Positions 15,153 to 24,671 of a DNA stretch of 64,000 nt are shown here, piece after piece. Positions within the stretch are counted from its first letter, which is position 1; the number at the start of each line of letters is the position of its first letter. This DNA is from CAYXGZ01 sp964464755. GTDB taxonomy: Bacteria; Planctomycetota; MHYJ01; JACPRB01. Under the pieces are notes generated by a model. The model was not told the origin of the DNA, ran no database searches, and was given only the letters and a program-made list of their open reading frames with translations. A program made the position numbers and the translations under genes. Location of the stretch: assembly GCA_964464755.1 (NCBI GenBank), contig CAYXGZ010000003.1, positions 1 through 64,000 on the forward strand, given 5' to 3'.

Positions 15153-17315
15153 TCAATCCCGGTCAGGGCCGCCCAAGTCGATCGGCTCCCCGGGCCGGGG
15201 GTTCAGCACGTTCAGCGCCCCCCGCCCGCCGAACAGCAGGGCGAAGATCCCGGGTTCCGCGCCCTGGATGAAGTACTCCGACGCCCCCGCCGGCGGCCGC
15301 CGGCCCGCCCGCAGCTCTTCGACCGTCGCCTCGACGACCCCTCCCCCCGCCGCGACCCAGGTGCGCCCCCGGAGCCGAAGCGTGCGCCCATCGTCGAGAT
15401 CGGCCACGACGCCGAGCCGCTCGTAGGCCAGCGCGCGGAGCCCGAGCAGGTCGAAGCGCCCGACGTCCCAGCCCAGCCGCCGGGCCAGGTGCTTCAGCGC
15501 GTCGAGATCGAGCTCCTGCGGGACCCCCGCCGCCGCCCGCGTCGCCGCCTCGAGCCGGAGCCGCAACGGCCGGCCCGCCGCGCCGAGGTCCACCTCGCCC
15601 CGCGCGTCGAGCACCCCGTCCACCACGCCCGCGCCCGCCAGGCACTCGAGCACTTCCCGGAGCCGGAGGCCGTCGACGCGGAACGCCGCCTTCAGTATTC
15701 GCCGCTCCCGGTCGAAGGGCATCGACGCCCTCAGGCCCTTCACGCTGATCCGCGCGCCGAAGGCCGCGGCCTCGGCGCTCGACTCGTAGGTCGCCTGCTC
15801 CGGGGTCAGCACGAGCCGGCCGCCGGGGATGTCGAGCCGGCCCACGGGCGGCCGGGCCAGGCCCAGCGCCGCGCCGAGCTTCGCCAGGTCGATCCGGTCC
15901 GCGCCCAGGAGCGCGGAGACGCGCGGCTTCGTCCCGAGGAAGTCCTCGAACTTCAGCTCCGCGAGCAGGACGTGGCCGCCCCAGAGGTCGCTGCCGATCG
16001 GCGTCTCCACGCCCAGGAAGTCCGGGCGGCCGACCAGGCCCAGACGCTTCGGGCCGATCCGGATCCCGAGCGGCAGCTCCGCGCCCTCGAAGGAGACCTG
16101 GCCCCGGCGCACCGGCCCGGAATTCGCCCAGGCCGCGACGGGGATCTCGCCCGAGACGCCGCGGACCCGGGTGCCTCCCCAGTCCAGCGTCGCGCCGCGC
16201 AACGCGAGGACGGCCTCCAGCGATCCGCCGTCGAGCGCGCCCGTCACGCGCGCCGTCCCCTCGGCGGCGAGCGACGGGTCGATCGGGATCCAGGGCCGGA
16301 GCCGGTCCAGGAGCGGCCCCAGCGGGAGCTCGCCGGTGTCGACGGAGAGGCGGAACTTGCCGGGGCCGAAGCTCCCCTCGCCCTTCACCGTCCCGAGGCC
16401 CGGGAGCACGGCGGACACGTCGCCGAGCTCGGTCCGCTCGCCGCGGCGTTCCGCCCGGCACCGGAGCGACGCGCCCCCGAGCTCGATCCTCCGCCCGCCG
16501 CGCACGAGCGAGCCCGCGTCGAGGTCCAGCCGGACGGCGGAGCCGTCGATCCCGATCCGCCCCGCGAGGCCGCTGATCGACGCCCCGCGCCACGCCCCGT
16601 CGCCGCCCGAGAACTCCAGGGCGATCCGGCCGGGGAGCCGCGCGGGATCCCCCGCCGCGGGGCCGAGCAGCGACGCGAGGCGGAGCGAGAGCCCGTCGCC
16701 GAACCGGGCGCTGCTCAGGCGCAGCGTCGGCGAGGGCGTCCAGTGGGCCTCGCCCTTGAGCTCGAGCGGCCCGACCGCGTCGACCGTCGCGTGCACGCTG
16801 AACGAGATCCCGGCGCCCGCGGGCTCCGCGGTCGCCCGCAGCGAGGCGACGGAGACCGGCCGGCCCTCGACCGTGCCCGAGGCGCGGGAGTCGACGAGCC
16901 GGATCGAGGGGACCGTCGCGGGCGCGCGGAACTCCCGGGCGGGGGCGGCCGGCAGGTCGCGGCCCAGCGTGAAGCGGGCGTCGGCGCCCTCGGCCACGAC
17001 CTCGACCGGTTCGCCGAATGGCGCGAGGTGCGGGTAGCGGACGCGGAGGGTCGCAATCTCGATCGAGTCGATCCCCGGGACCGGGGCCTCGAGCCGGAGC
17101 CCGCGGACGACCAGCGTCGCGGCGTCCGGCAGGTCGGCCGACGCGATCCGCGCCGGGGCGCCGGTGGCGGCGGAGATCCGCCGGGCGACGGCGTCGCGGA
17201 AACCGCCCGCGCGGAGGTACGCCGGCAGCACGGAGAGCCAGGCCACCGCGAGCAGGCCGCCCGCGAGGGGCAGCGCGACGGCGGCGAGGCGGAGTCGGCG
17301 GGCGCGGCGCGTCAT
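15153..17315 (-). CDS. AsmA/YdbH-like envelope protein
   Basis: 720 residues. An N-terminal transmembrane anchor (about 7-28, LAAVALPLAGGLLAVAWLSVL) is followed by a long beta-rich, Gly/Leu/Arg-rich periplasmic region with alternating hydrophobic positions. This is typical of AsmA/TamB/YdbH proteins that form lipid-transfer rods across the envelope. A late segment (LDARGEVDLGAAGRPLRLRLEA) and the C-terminal YFIQGAEPG... fit the YdbH-like group that precedes small OMPs. Family assignment is by pattern only. ATG 17315 is preferred because TATAAT ends nine bases upstream and the anchor begins there; an in-frame extension upstream would include the promoter. Confidence 0.68.
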   Translation of the reverse strand: MTRRARRLRLAAVALPLAGGLLAVAWLSVLPAYLRAGGFRDAVARRISAATGAPARIASADLPDAATLVVRGLRLEAPVPGIDSIEIATLRVRYPHLAPFGEPVEVVAEGADARFTLGRDLPAAPAREFRAPATVPSIRLVDSRASGTVEGRPVSVASLRATAEPAGAGISFSVHATVDAVGPLELKGEAHWTPSPTLRLSSARFGDGLSLRLASLLGPAAGDPARLPGRIALEFSGGDGAWRGASISGLAGRIGIDGSAVRLDLDAGSLVRGGRRIELGGASLRCRAERRGERTELGDVSAVLPGLGTVKGEGSFGPGKFRLSVDTGELPLGPLLDRLRPWIPIDPSLAAEGTARVTGALDGGSLEAVLALRGATLDWGGTRVRGVSGEIPVAAWANSGPVRRGQVSFEGAELPLGIRIGPKRLGLVGRPDFLGVETPIGSDLWGGHVLLAELKFEDFLGTKPRVSALLGADRIDLAKLGAALGLARPPVGRLDIPGGRLVLTPEQATYESSAEAAAFGARISVKGLRASMPFDRERRILKAAFRVDGLRLREVLECLAGAGVVDGVLDARGEVDLGAAGRPLRLRLEAATRAAAGVPQELDLDALKHLARRLGWDVGRFDLLGLRALAYERLGVVADLDDGRTLRLRGRTWVAAGGGVVEATVEELRAGRRPPAGASEYFIQGAEPGIFALLFGGRGALNVLNPRPGEPIDLGGPDRD

Positions 17316-17324
17316 GGGCCGGGG

Positions 17325-17330
17325 ATTATA
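17325..17330 (-). promoter_or_regulatory. -10 box of the AsmA-like gene
   Basis: Perfect TATAAT on the minus strand, nine bases from ATG 17315, back-to-back with the rsmE promoter. Confidence 0.55.
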
Positions 17331-17350
17331 TCCCCCCCGGGAGCCCGAGG

Positions 17351-17379
17351 TTGACAGGGCCCGAGGGAGGCCCAATAGT
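17351..17379 (+). promoter_or_regulatory. rsmE promoter
   Basis: Consensus TTGACA at 17351-17356, a 17-base spacer, then AATAGT at 17374-17379, seven bases before ATG 17387. It is one of the best -35/-10 pairs in the window. Confidence 0.65.
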
Positions 17380-17386
17380 AGCGCCG

Positions 17387-18055
17387 ATGCCCCGCTTCCT
17401 CGTCCGCGAGCTCCCGGGGGACTCCGTGCTGGACCTGCCCGAGCGCGAGGCCCGCCACGTCGTGCGCAGCCTCCGCATGAAGGCGGGCGACGAGCTCGAG
17501 CTCTTCGACGGCGCGGGCCGGGAGTGCCGCGCGACGATCCTCCGCGTCGAGGGCTCGCGGGTGTCCGTGCGGACCGGCCGGGTCGCCGAGGCCGCCGGGC
17601 CCGGGACCGCGGTGATCGCCGCGGCGCTCCCGAAGGGGAAGCGCCTGCCGTGGATGATCCAGAAGCTCGCGGAGCTCGGCGTGCGCGAGTTCGTCCCCGT
17701 CGCCTTCCGCCGCAGCGTGGTCCGCTGGAGCCCGTCGAAGGCGGAGAAGCTGCGGAAGGTGGCCGAGGAGGCCTCGAAGCAGTGCGGCCGCTCGGACGTG
17801 ATGGTCCTGGGCGACGAGGTGGACGCCGCGGAGCTCGGGGGCCGGGGGCCGGTCTACGTCGCCGAGCCGGGCGCGGAGAAGACGCTGGTGGAGGCGGTCC
17901 GGCCCGGTCCCGCGCTCGTCGTCGTGGGGCCCGAGGGCGGGCTGCTGCGCGGCGAGCTCGGAAAGCTCGAGTTCACGCCGGTCTCGCTGGGTCGGACGAT
18001 CCTCCGGGTGGAGACGGCGGCGGTGGCGGCCGCGGCCGTGCTGGCGCAGCGATGA
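17387..18055 (+). CDS. rsmE: 16S rRNA m3U1498 methyltransferase RsmE
   Basis: 222 residues. The N-terminal PUA-like segment (LPEREARHVVRSLRMKAGDELELFDGAG) and the C-terminal SPOUT knot (LVVVGPEGGLLRGEL... SLGRTILRVETAAVAA) are both typical; GPEGG and LGRTILRVETA are family signatures. It methylates N3 of U1498 in 16S rRNA, at the decoding region. There is no Shine-Dalgarno sequence; the promoter sits directly upstream. The stop overlaps the start of the PAP2 gene as ATGA. Confidence 0.93.
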   Translation: MPRFLVRELPGDSVLDLPEREARHVVRSLRMKAGDELELFDGAGRECRATILRVEGSRVSVRTGRVAEAAGPGTAVIAAALPKGKRLPWMIQKLAELGVREFVPVAFRRSVVRWSPSKAEKLRKVAEEASKQCGRSDVMVLGDEVDAAELGGRGPVYVAEPGAEKTLVEAVRPGPALVVVGPEGGLLRGELGKLEFTPVSLGRTILRVETAAVAAAAVLAQR

Positions 18056-18927
18056 GCCGCCGCGCCAGCTCGAGCGAGGTCGTCATCTACGGCTACCTCG
18101 CCTTCGTGGCCGCCATGATCCTCGCGTTCCGGGGGCGGATCCCCTGGGCCGGGGCCCACCTCGCGGCCGTGGCGGTCCTCGGCGGCGCGACGCTCGCGCT
18201 CTCCCGGCTCGGGGAGCGGCACCCGGCGCGCTGTTTCTGGCCGGTGCTGCTCGTCCCGGTCTGCTTCAAGCAGATCGGCCACCTGGTGCCCGGCATCCAC
18301 CCCTTCGCGGACCGGGCCTGGGACCTGAGGCTGCACGCGCTCGACGGCCGGCTGTTCGGCGACGTGCCCGGCTTCCTGCGCTCGATCGCCTGGGCTCCGC
18401 TCGCGGACGCAATGATGCTGGGCTACCTGTCCTACTACTTCCTGCCGCTGGTCCTGGGCGGCGCGCTCTACGCGCGCGGCGAGACGGGGAAGTTCCGCGA
18501 GGCGGCGACGGTGCTGCTGCTCTCGTGGTTCGTGTCCTACCTCGGCTACTTCGCGATCCCGGCCGTGGGGCCGCACCTCGCGGTGGACGCCGCGAGGACG
18601 CCGGCCCTGGAGGGGGTGGTCCTGGCGGGCCCGGCCCTCCGGATGATCCTCCGGCTGGAGGGCTCGATGCCGGACGCCTTCCCGAGCGGGCACGCGCTGG
18701 TGGCGATGGTCACCCTGGCGCTGGCCTGGAGGCTGCGCCGTCCGCTGTTCTGGGGGCTGCTCCCGTTCGGGGCGCTGCTCGTGCTGGCGACGATGTACCT
18801 GCGCCTGCACTACGTGGTCGACGTGCTCGCCTCGGTCCTGCTGGCCCCGGCCTGCTGGGCCGGGGGCCGCGCGCTGCACCGGCTTCTGGACGCGCCGCCG
18901 GCTACTTCTTCTCCGGCTCCTTCGTAG
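18052..18927 (+). CDS. PAP2-family membrane phosphatase
   Basis: 291 residues with about six transmembrane helices. The acid-phosphatase motifs PSGHALVAM and RLHYVVDVL correspond to the C2 (PSGH) and C3 (RxxxxxHxxxD) motifs of PAP2 enzymes, so it should dephosphorylate a lipid phosphate such as phosphatidate or undecaprenyl diphosphate on the outer face of the inner membrane. The C1 motif (KxxxxxxRP) is not obvious, a feature of the inositol-phosphotransferase-like PAP2_3 branch. It is translationally coupled to rsmE. The 3' end overlaps the convergent membrane protein gene by 26 bases. Confidence 0.87.
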   Translation: MSRRASSSEVVIYGYLAFVAAMILAFRGRIPWAGAHLAAVAVLGGATLALSRLGERHPARCFWPVLLVPVCFKQIGHLVPGIHPFADRAWDLRLHALDGRLFGDVPGFLRSIAWAPLADAMMLGYLSYYFLPLVLGGALYARGETGKFREAATVLLLSWFVSYLGYFAIPAVGPHLAVDAARTPALEGVVLAGPALRMILRLEGSMPDAFPSGHALVAMVTLALAWRLRRPLFWGLLPFGALLVLATMYLRLHYVVDVLASVLLAPACWAGGRALHRLLDAPPATSSPAPS

Positions 18928-20275
18928 GCTCGGCGGGCTTCGACTCCGCGGGGCCGGCCTCCTCCTCGATCTCCTCGAAGACCTCGTTCATCTCGATGCC
19001 GTCGACCTTCTTCCGGAGGAGGAAGTAGACGAGCGTCTGCTGCGAGATGCAGTACGAGGGGACGTAGCCCAGGGCGAGGCCGAGGGTGAAGATCATCCAC
19101 ACGAGGATGATCCAGAGCGTGACCTTCTGGCCGCCCTGCAGGTCCTCGCGGACGACGGAGCGGTCGGGCGCGACGATGCGGTTGCCGACCTGGGAGACGC
19201 GCTTGTAGAGGTACTTGGGCGGGCAGCGCCAGTCGAGCTTGCGCCCGTCGTAGCGGTCGCTGAGGATCTCGCCCCAGGCGACGTCGACGACGCGCTGGAA
19301 GCGGGTGTCGGGGGCGGCGTACTTGTCGGGGTTGCGGACCAGGTCGGCGAGGTACGCGTTGTACTCCTTCTCGTAGGCCTGGCGCTGGGCGGGGGTCGCG
19401 TCGGGGGGAGGATCCTTGGGGCCGCGGGCCGGGGCCTGGGCGCCCATCGCGTCGAAGCCGAGCGCGCCGGCCTTGAGGCCGACGTGGCAGAGCGTGATCG
19501 CGAAGAGGATCACGAAGGCCGCGCAGATCATCCCGTAGCCCTTGGAGACGACCTGGTAGCCGAGGAAGTGCCAGGGGCGCGAGTAGACGTAGCTGAAGCC
19601 GCGGCTCACGGCGTCGAACGCGTCCGTGCCCTCGGCCGCGACGGCGGGCAGGAAGAGCGGGGCGCCGCCGATCGTGCCCAGCCCGATGAGCGTCATGATG
19701 AAGCCGGAGAGCAGGGCCAGGGGCAGGAGGACCGCGACGAGCGGGCCGCCGACGTGGACGTAGTCGAGCAGGCGCCCGATGAAGCCGCCGGAGAAGTTGC
19801 ACGCGAAGAAGAAGCCGAGGCCGATCACGCAGATCCACGGCGCCATGAAGAGCGACCAGAACTTGCGCCGGGAGAACTCCAGCGCGCGCTGGGTCTCGAT
19901 GCGCTCGCCGTCCTTGGCGATCTCGTACGCGGCGATGCGCGCGATGGCGCCGCCGAAGAAGGCCCAGATGGCCAGGAGGGCCGCGGAGAACCCGAGGAGG
20001 TGCGGCAGCCAGACGTGCCAGGACGTCTCGTGCCCGGCCGAGCCGCAGTAGATCACGCCGAAGGACTGGCGGACCGTGGACCAGATGGCGTCGAGGTGCA
20101 GGGACCGGGGCCGCTCCACGGCCTCCGGCGCGACCTGGTTGGCGACCCACGCGGTGGCCGCGAGCGGGGCCATGGAGAACACGACGCCCGCGAACCCGAG
20201 GAACATCTTCCTCAGGTCGAGGGCGAGCATGAACCCGTTGAACAGGTCGGTCCAGTTCCCCTTCAACTCGCGCAT
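18902..20275 (-). CDS. Multi-pass membrane protein of unknown function
   Basis: 457 residues, six or seven transmembrane segments: near 27-47, 90-112, 138-160, 168-200, 240-262 and 385-410. A long soluble insert (about 270-380) starts with a Pro-rich QAPARGPKDPPPDATPAQRQAYEKEY segment. The tail is acidic, then Lys/Pro-rich (FEEIEEEAGPAES...). The conserved-looking TLIGLGTIGGAPLFLPAVAAEGTDAFDAVSRGFSYVYSRP part resembles the DUF4013-like 'spread across the membrane' proteins seen with the gene at 30505-31524. No catalytic motif was found. It lies 16 bases downstream of the FmdB gene and probably shares its promoter. Confidence 0.72.
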   Translation of the reverse strand: MRELKGNWTDLFNGFMLALDLRKMFLGFAGVVFSMAPLAATAWVANQVAPEAVERPRSLHLDAIWSTVRQSFGVIYCGSAGHETSWHVWLPHLLGFSAALLAIWAFFGGAIARIAAYEIAKDGERIETQRALEFSRRKFWSLFMAPWICVIGLGFFFACNFSGGFIGRLLDYVHVGGPLVAVLLPLALLSGFIMTLIGLGTIGGAPLFLPAVAAEGTDAFDAVSRGFSYVYSRPWHFLGYQVVSKGYGMICAAFVILFAITLCHVGLKAGALGFDAMGAQAPARGPKDPPPDATPAQRQAYEKEYNAYLADLVRNPDKYAAPDTRFQRVVDVAWGEILSDRYDGRKLDWRCPPKYLYKRVSQVGNRIVAPDRSVVREDLQGGQKVTLWIILVWMIFTLGLALGYVPSYCISQQTLVYFLLRKKVDGIEMNEVFEEIEEEAGPAESKPAEPTKEPEKK

Positions 20276-20291
20276 GGACGCTCCGGTAAAT

Positions 20292-20537
20292 CTACTTGTC
20301 CGACTTCGACGACGATTTCGAGGGTTTCGGGGCCGGGGCCGGCGCGGCGGACGAGCCCTTGGAGTCGGTGACGTAGAAGCCGCTGCCCTTGAAGATCAGG
20401 CCCGCGCCCGCGCCGATGAGCCGCCGGGACCGCTTCTTGCCGCACTTGGGGCAGGGCTTGGCGGCCGTGTCGTGGACCCCGGTGAACAGCTCGAACCGGG
20501 TCCGGCACGCGGGACACTCGTAGTCGTAAGTCGGCAT
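20292..20537 (-). CDS. FmdB-family zinc-ribbon protein
   Basis: 81 residues. It opens MPTYDYECPACRTRFEL, the FmdB/CxxC_CxxC_SSSS signature, with Cys8, 11, 29 and 32 forming the zinc site and the later LIFKGSGFYVTDSKG element. The tail is Ser/Lys/Pro/Ala-rich. FmdB proteins are described as putative regulatory proteins; the real role is unsettled. A second, shorter FmdB gene is at 51650. The promoter is divergent with rimO. Confidence 0.88.
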   Translation of the reverse strand: MPTYDYECPACRTRFELFTGVHDTAAKPCPKCGKKRSRRLIGAGAGLIFKGSGFYVTDSKGSSAAPAPAPKPSKSSSKSDK

Positions 20538-20569
20538 GGTGGATGGAGTTCGGAAATCGACCCCGGCGG

Positions 20570-20599
20570 ATTATAGGGAGGCCGCGCGCGGGGTGTCAA
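20570..20599 (-). promoter_or_regulatory. Promoter of the FmdB-membrane protein unit
   Basis: Minus strand: consensus TTGACA (20599-20594), an 18-base spacer, consensus TATAAT (20575-20570). Transcription should start about 26 bases before ATG 20537. It is the strongest promoter by sequence in the window. Confidence 0.7.
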
Positions 20600-20610
20600 T
20601 CCGCTCCCCC

Positions 20611-20639
20611 TTGAGGCGCTCCCGGCGCGCCCGTATAAT
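20611..20639 (+). promoter_or_regulatory. rimO operon promoter
   Basis: TTGAGG at 20611-20616, a 17-base spacer, TATAAT at 20634-20639; start codon at 20654 with only about eight transcribed bases before it. It heads the rimO-pgsA-partner-switching run. Confidence 0.65.
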
Positions 20640-20653
20640 CCCCCCCTTCCCCC

Positions 20654-22009
20654 ATGGGTACCGAAACCGCTCCGCCCCGCGTGTCGTTCGTCAGCCTCGG
20701 CTGCGCGAAGAACCTCGTCGACAGCGAGGTCCTCCTGGGGCACCTCGCCAAGGGCGGCTTCGCCCTCTGCGCCGACTACGCCGACAGCGACGTCGTCGTC
20801 GTGAACACCTGCGGCTTCCTGCAGGCCAGCGAGAAGGAGTCGATGGAGACCATCGACCGGATGGTCGACCTCAAGGAGAAGGGGGAGATCCGCGCCGTCG
20901 TCGTCGCGGGCTGCCTGCCCCAGCGCTACGGGCCCGAGTTCGCCAAGCGCCTCCCGAAGGTGGACGCGGTGCTCGGGATCACGGGCCGGGAGAATATCGC
21001 GGAGATCTGCGAGGGCCTCCTGGCGAAGTCCGGCCGGCGGACGAAGCCCGTGGTGCGCGTCTCCACCGACCTGCCGCGCTACGAGATCGACCGGGAGCGC
21101 CTGCGCCTCACGCCCCGGCACACGGCCTACCTCCGGATCTCCGAGGGCTGCAACCACACCTGCGCGTTCTGCGTCATCCCGCAGATCCGGGGCAAGTACC
21201 GCTCGAAGCCCCTCGAGGTGATCGTCGAGGAGGCCCGCGAGCTGGCCGCGGACGGCGCGGTCGAGCTGAACCTCATCGGCCAGGACGTCACGAACTACGG
21301 TCTCGATCTCTACGGGAAGCTCGGCCTGGAGCGCGTGCTCGAGGCGCTCTCGGACGTCGAGGGCGTCCGCTGGATCCGCCCGCTGTACTGCTACCCGACC
21401 TTCGTGACGGACCGCCTGCTCGAGGCGATGGCGAGGCTCCCGAAGGTCGTGAAGTACATGGACATCCCGATCCAGCACACGCGGGAGTCCGTGCTGCGCC
21501 GGATGCGGCGCGGCATCACGGAGCGGCGGCAGAAGGAGCTCCTCGCCCGGATCCGGGAGTCGATCCCCGGCGTGGTCCTGCGCACGACGGTCATCGTGGG
21601 CTACCCCGGCGAGACCGAGGAGGACTTCGAGGGGATGCTGGCCGACCTGCGGGAGCTGGCCTTCGAGCGGCTGGGGACCTTCGCGTACTCGCGCGAGCCC
21701 GGCAGCTCGGCGGAGGGGCTCGACGGCCAGGTGCCGGAGGACGCGAAGCAGGCGCGGGTGGAGCGGCTGATGGCGCAGCAGCAGGAGACGGCGCTGGCCT
21801 TCAACCGCTCGAAGCTGAACCGGAAGGTCGAGGTGCTCGTCGAGAAGAAGCTCGGGCGCGGGACCTGGGAGGGCCGGACCTCCTTCGACGCGCCGGAGAT
21901 CGACCCCGTCATCACGGTGCGCGGCAAGGGCCTCGAGCCCGGGCGGATCGTCACCGCGCGGGTGACGGGGTTCCGGGCGTACGACCTCGTGGGCGACGTC
22001 GACGCATGA
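20654..22009 (+). CDS. rimO: Ribosomal protein S12 methylthiotransferase RimO
   Basis: 451 residues. The N-terminal domain has the auxiliary cluster cysteines, visible at C17 (SLGCAKN) and C53 (NTCGF), with a third in VVAGCLPQRY. The radical SAM motif C166-x3-C170-x2-C173 (EGCNHTCAFCVIP) and a C-terminal TRAM domain follow. SLGCAKNLVDSE distinguishes RimO from MiaB. It adds a methylthio group to Asp in the decoding-centre loop of protein S12. The start has no Shine-Dalgarno sequence. Its end overlaps pgsA as ATGA. Confidence 0.94.
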   Translation: MGTETAPPRVSFVSLGCAKNLVDSEVLLGHLAKGGFALCADYADSDVVVVNTCGFLQASEKESMETIDRMVDLKEKGEIRAVVVAGCLPQRYGPEFAKRLPKVDAVLGITGRENIAEICEGLLAKSGRRTKPVVRVSTDLPRYEIDRERLRLTPRHTAYLRISEGCNHTCAFCVIPQIRGKYRSKPLEVIVEEARELAADGAVELNLIGQDVTNYGLDLYGKLGLERVLEALSDVEGVRWIRPLYCYPTFVTDRLLEAMARLPKVVKYMDIPIQHTRESVLRRMRRGITERRQKELLARIRESIPGVVLRTTVIVGYPGETEEDFEGMLADLRELAFERLGTFAYSREPGSSAEGLDGQVPEDAKQARVERLMAQQQETALAFNRSKLNRKVEVLVEKKLGRGTWEGRTSFDAPEIDPVITVRGKGLEPGRIVTARVTGFRAYDLVGDVDA

Positions 22010-22614
22010 CCCTCGCGAACCGGATCACGACGGCGCGCTTCTTCGTCACGATCGCCTATTTCGTCCTCCTGGCGGTCAACGGGCGGCAGGTGACGCCGTG
22101 GCTGCTGAACGTCGCGTTCGTGCTCTACCTGGCCGCCTCGATCGGGGACGCGCTGGACGGGTACTACGCCCGGAAGTATGGCGAGGAGACCAATTTTGGT
22201 AGGATCGCCGATCCGTTCGTGGATAAGATCACGATCTGCGGATCGTTCGTTTTTTTTCTCACAATCGATCCGCTGGCCGTGATCCTGCCCGCGTGGATGG
22301 TGGTGGTCATCCTCGGACGGGAGTTCCTGGTGACGGGGATCCGCAGCGCCGCGGAGGCGCAGGGGGTCCCGTTCGGCGCGAACGCCTGGGGCAAGTGGAA
22401 GATGGTGGTCCAGAGCTCCGTCGTGGGGACCGCGGTCTGCTACGCGAGCTTCCTGGAGCCGTCCCGGGCGCCGTCCTGGCTGCACGCGGACGCCGGGCGC
22501 TGGACCGAGAAGTCGATGGCCGTCCTGTTCTGGATCACGATGGCGGTGACCGCGGCCTCGGGCGTCTCGTACGTCGCCCAGGCGCGGCGGATTTTCTCCG
22601 GCAGGAACGCGTAG
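22006..22614 (+). CDS. pgsA: CDP-diacylglycerol-glycerol-3-phosphate phosphatidyltransferase
   Basis: 202 residues with four to six transmembrane helices. The CDP-alcohol phosphotransferase motif is complete: D48-x2-D51-G52-x2-A55-R56-x8-G65-x3-D69-x3-D73. PgsA makes phosphatidylglycerol phosphate at the inner membrane, the committed step to phosphatidylglycerol and cardiolipin. The region 22187-22268 has codons unlike its neighbours (AAT, TTT, GGT, GTT, ACA) and contains a stem-loop followed by eight Ts (separate entry). It is coupled to rimO and lies four bases before the first phosphatase gene. Confidence 0.92.
   Translation: MTLANRITTARFFVTIAYFVLLAVNGRQVTPWLLNVAFVLYLAASIGDALDGYYARKYGEETNFGRIADPFVDKITICGSFVFFLTIDPLAVILPAWMVVVILGREFLVTGIRSAAEAQGVPFGANAWGKWKMVVQSSVVGTAVCYASFLEPSRAPSWLHADAGRWTEKSMAVLFWITMAVTAASGVSYVAQARRIFSGRNA
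22231..22257 (+). terminator. Terminator-like hairpin with T tract inside pgsA
   Basis: Arms ACGATC (22231-22236) and GATCGT (22241-22246), loop TGCG, three bases, then T8 at 22250-22257. It lies in the coding frame (…TICGSFVFFL…). It has the form of an intrinsic terminator, although the stem is only six base pairs. Confidence 0.45.
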
Positions 22615-22618
22615 CAAC

Positions 22619-24664
<2,046 letters not shown>

Positions 24665-24671
24665 GCCGTCC

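Noticed and set aside
22202..22268. Six GATC sites in about 65 bases of pgsA, as a possible methylation-controlled region.
   Set aside because: GATC is frequent throughout this genome because of GATCC/GGATC codon pairs, and the methyltransferase's target is unknown.
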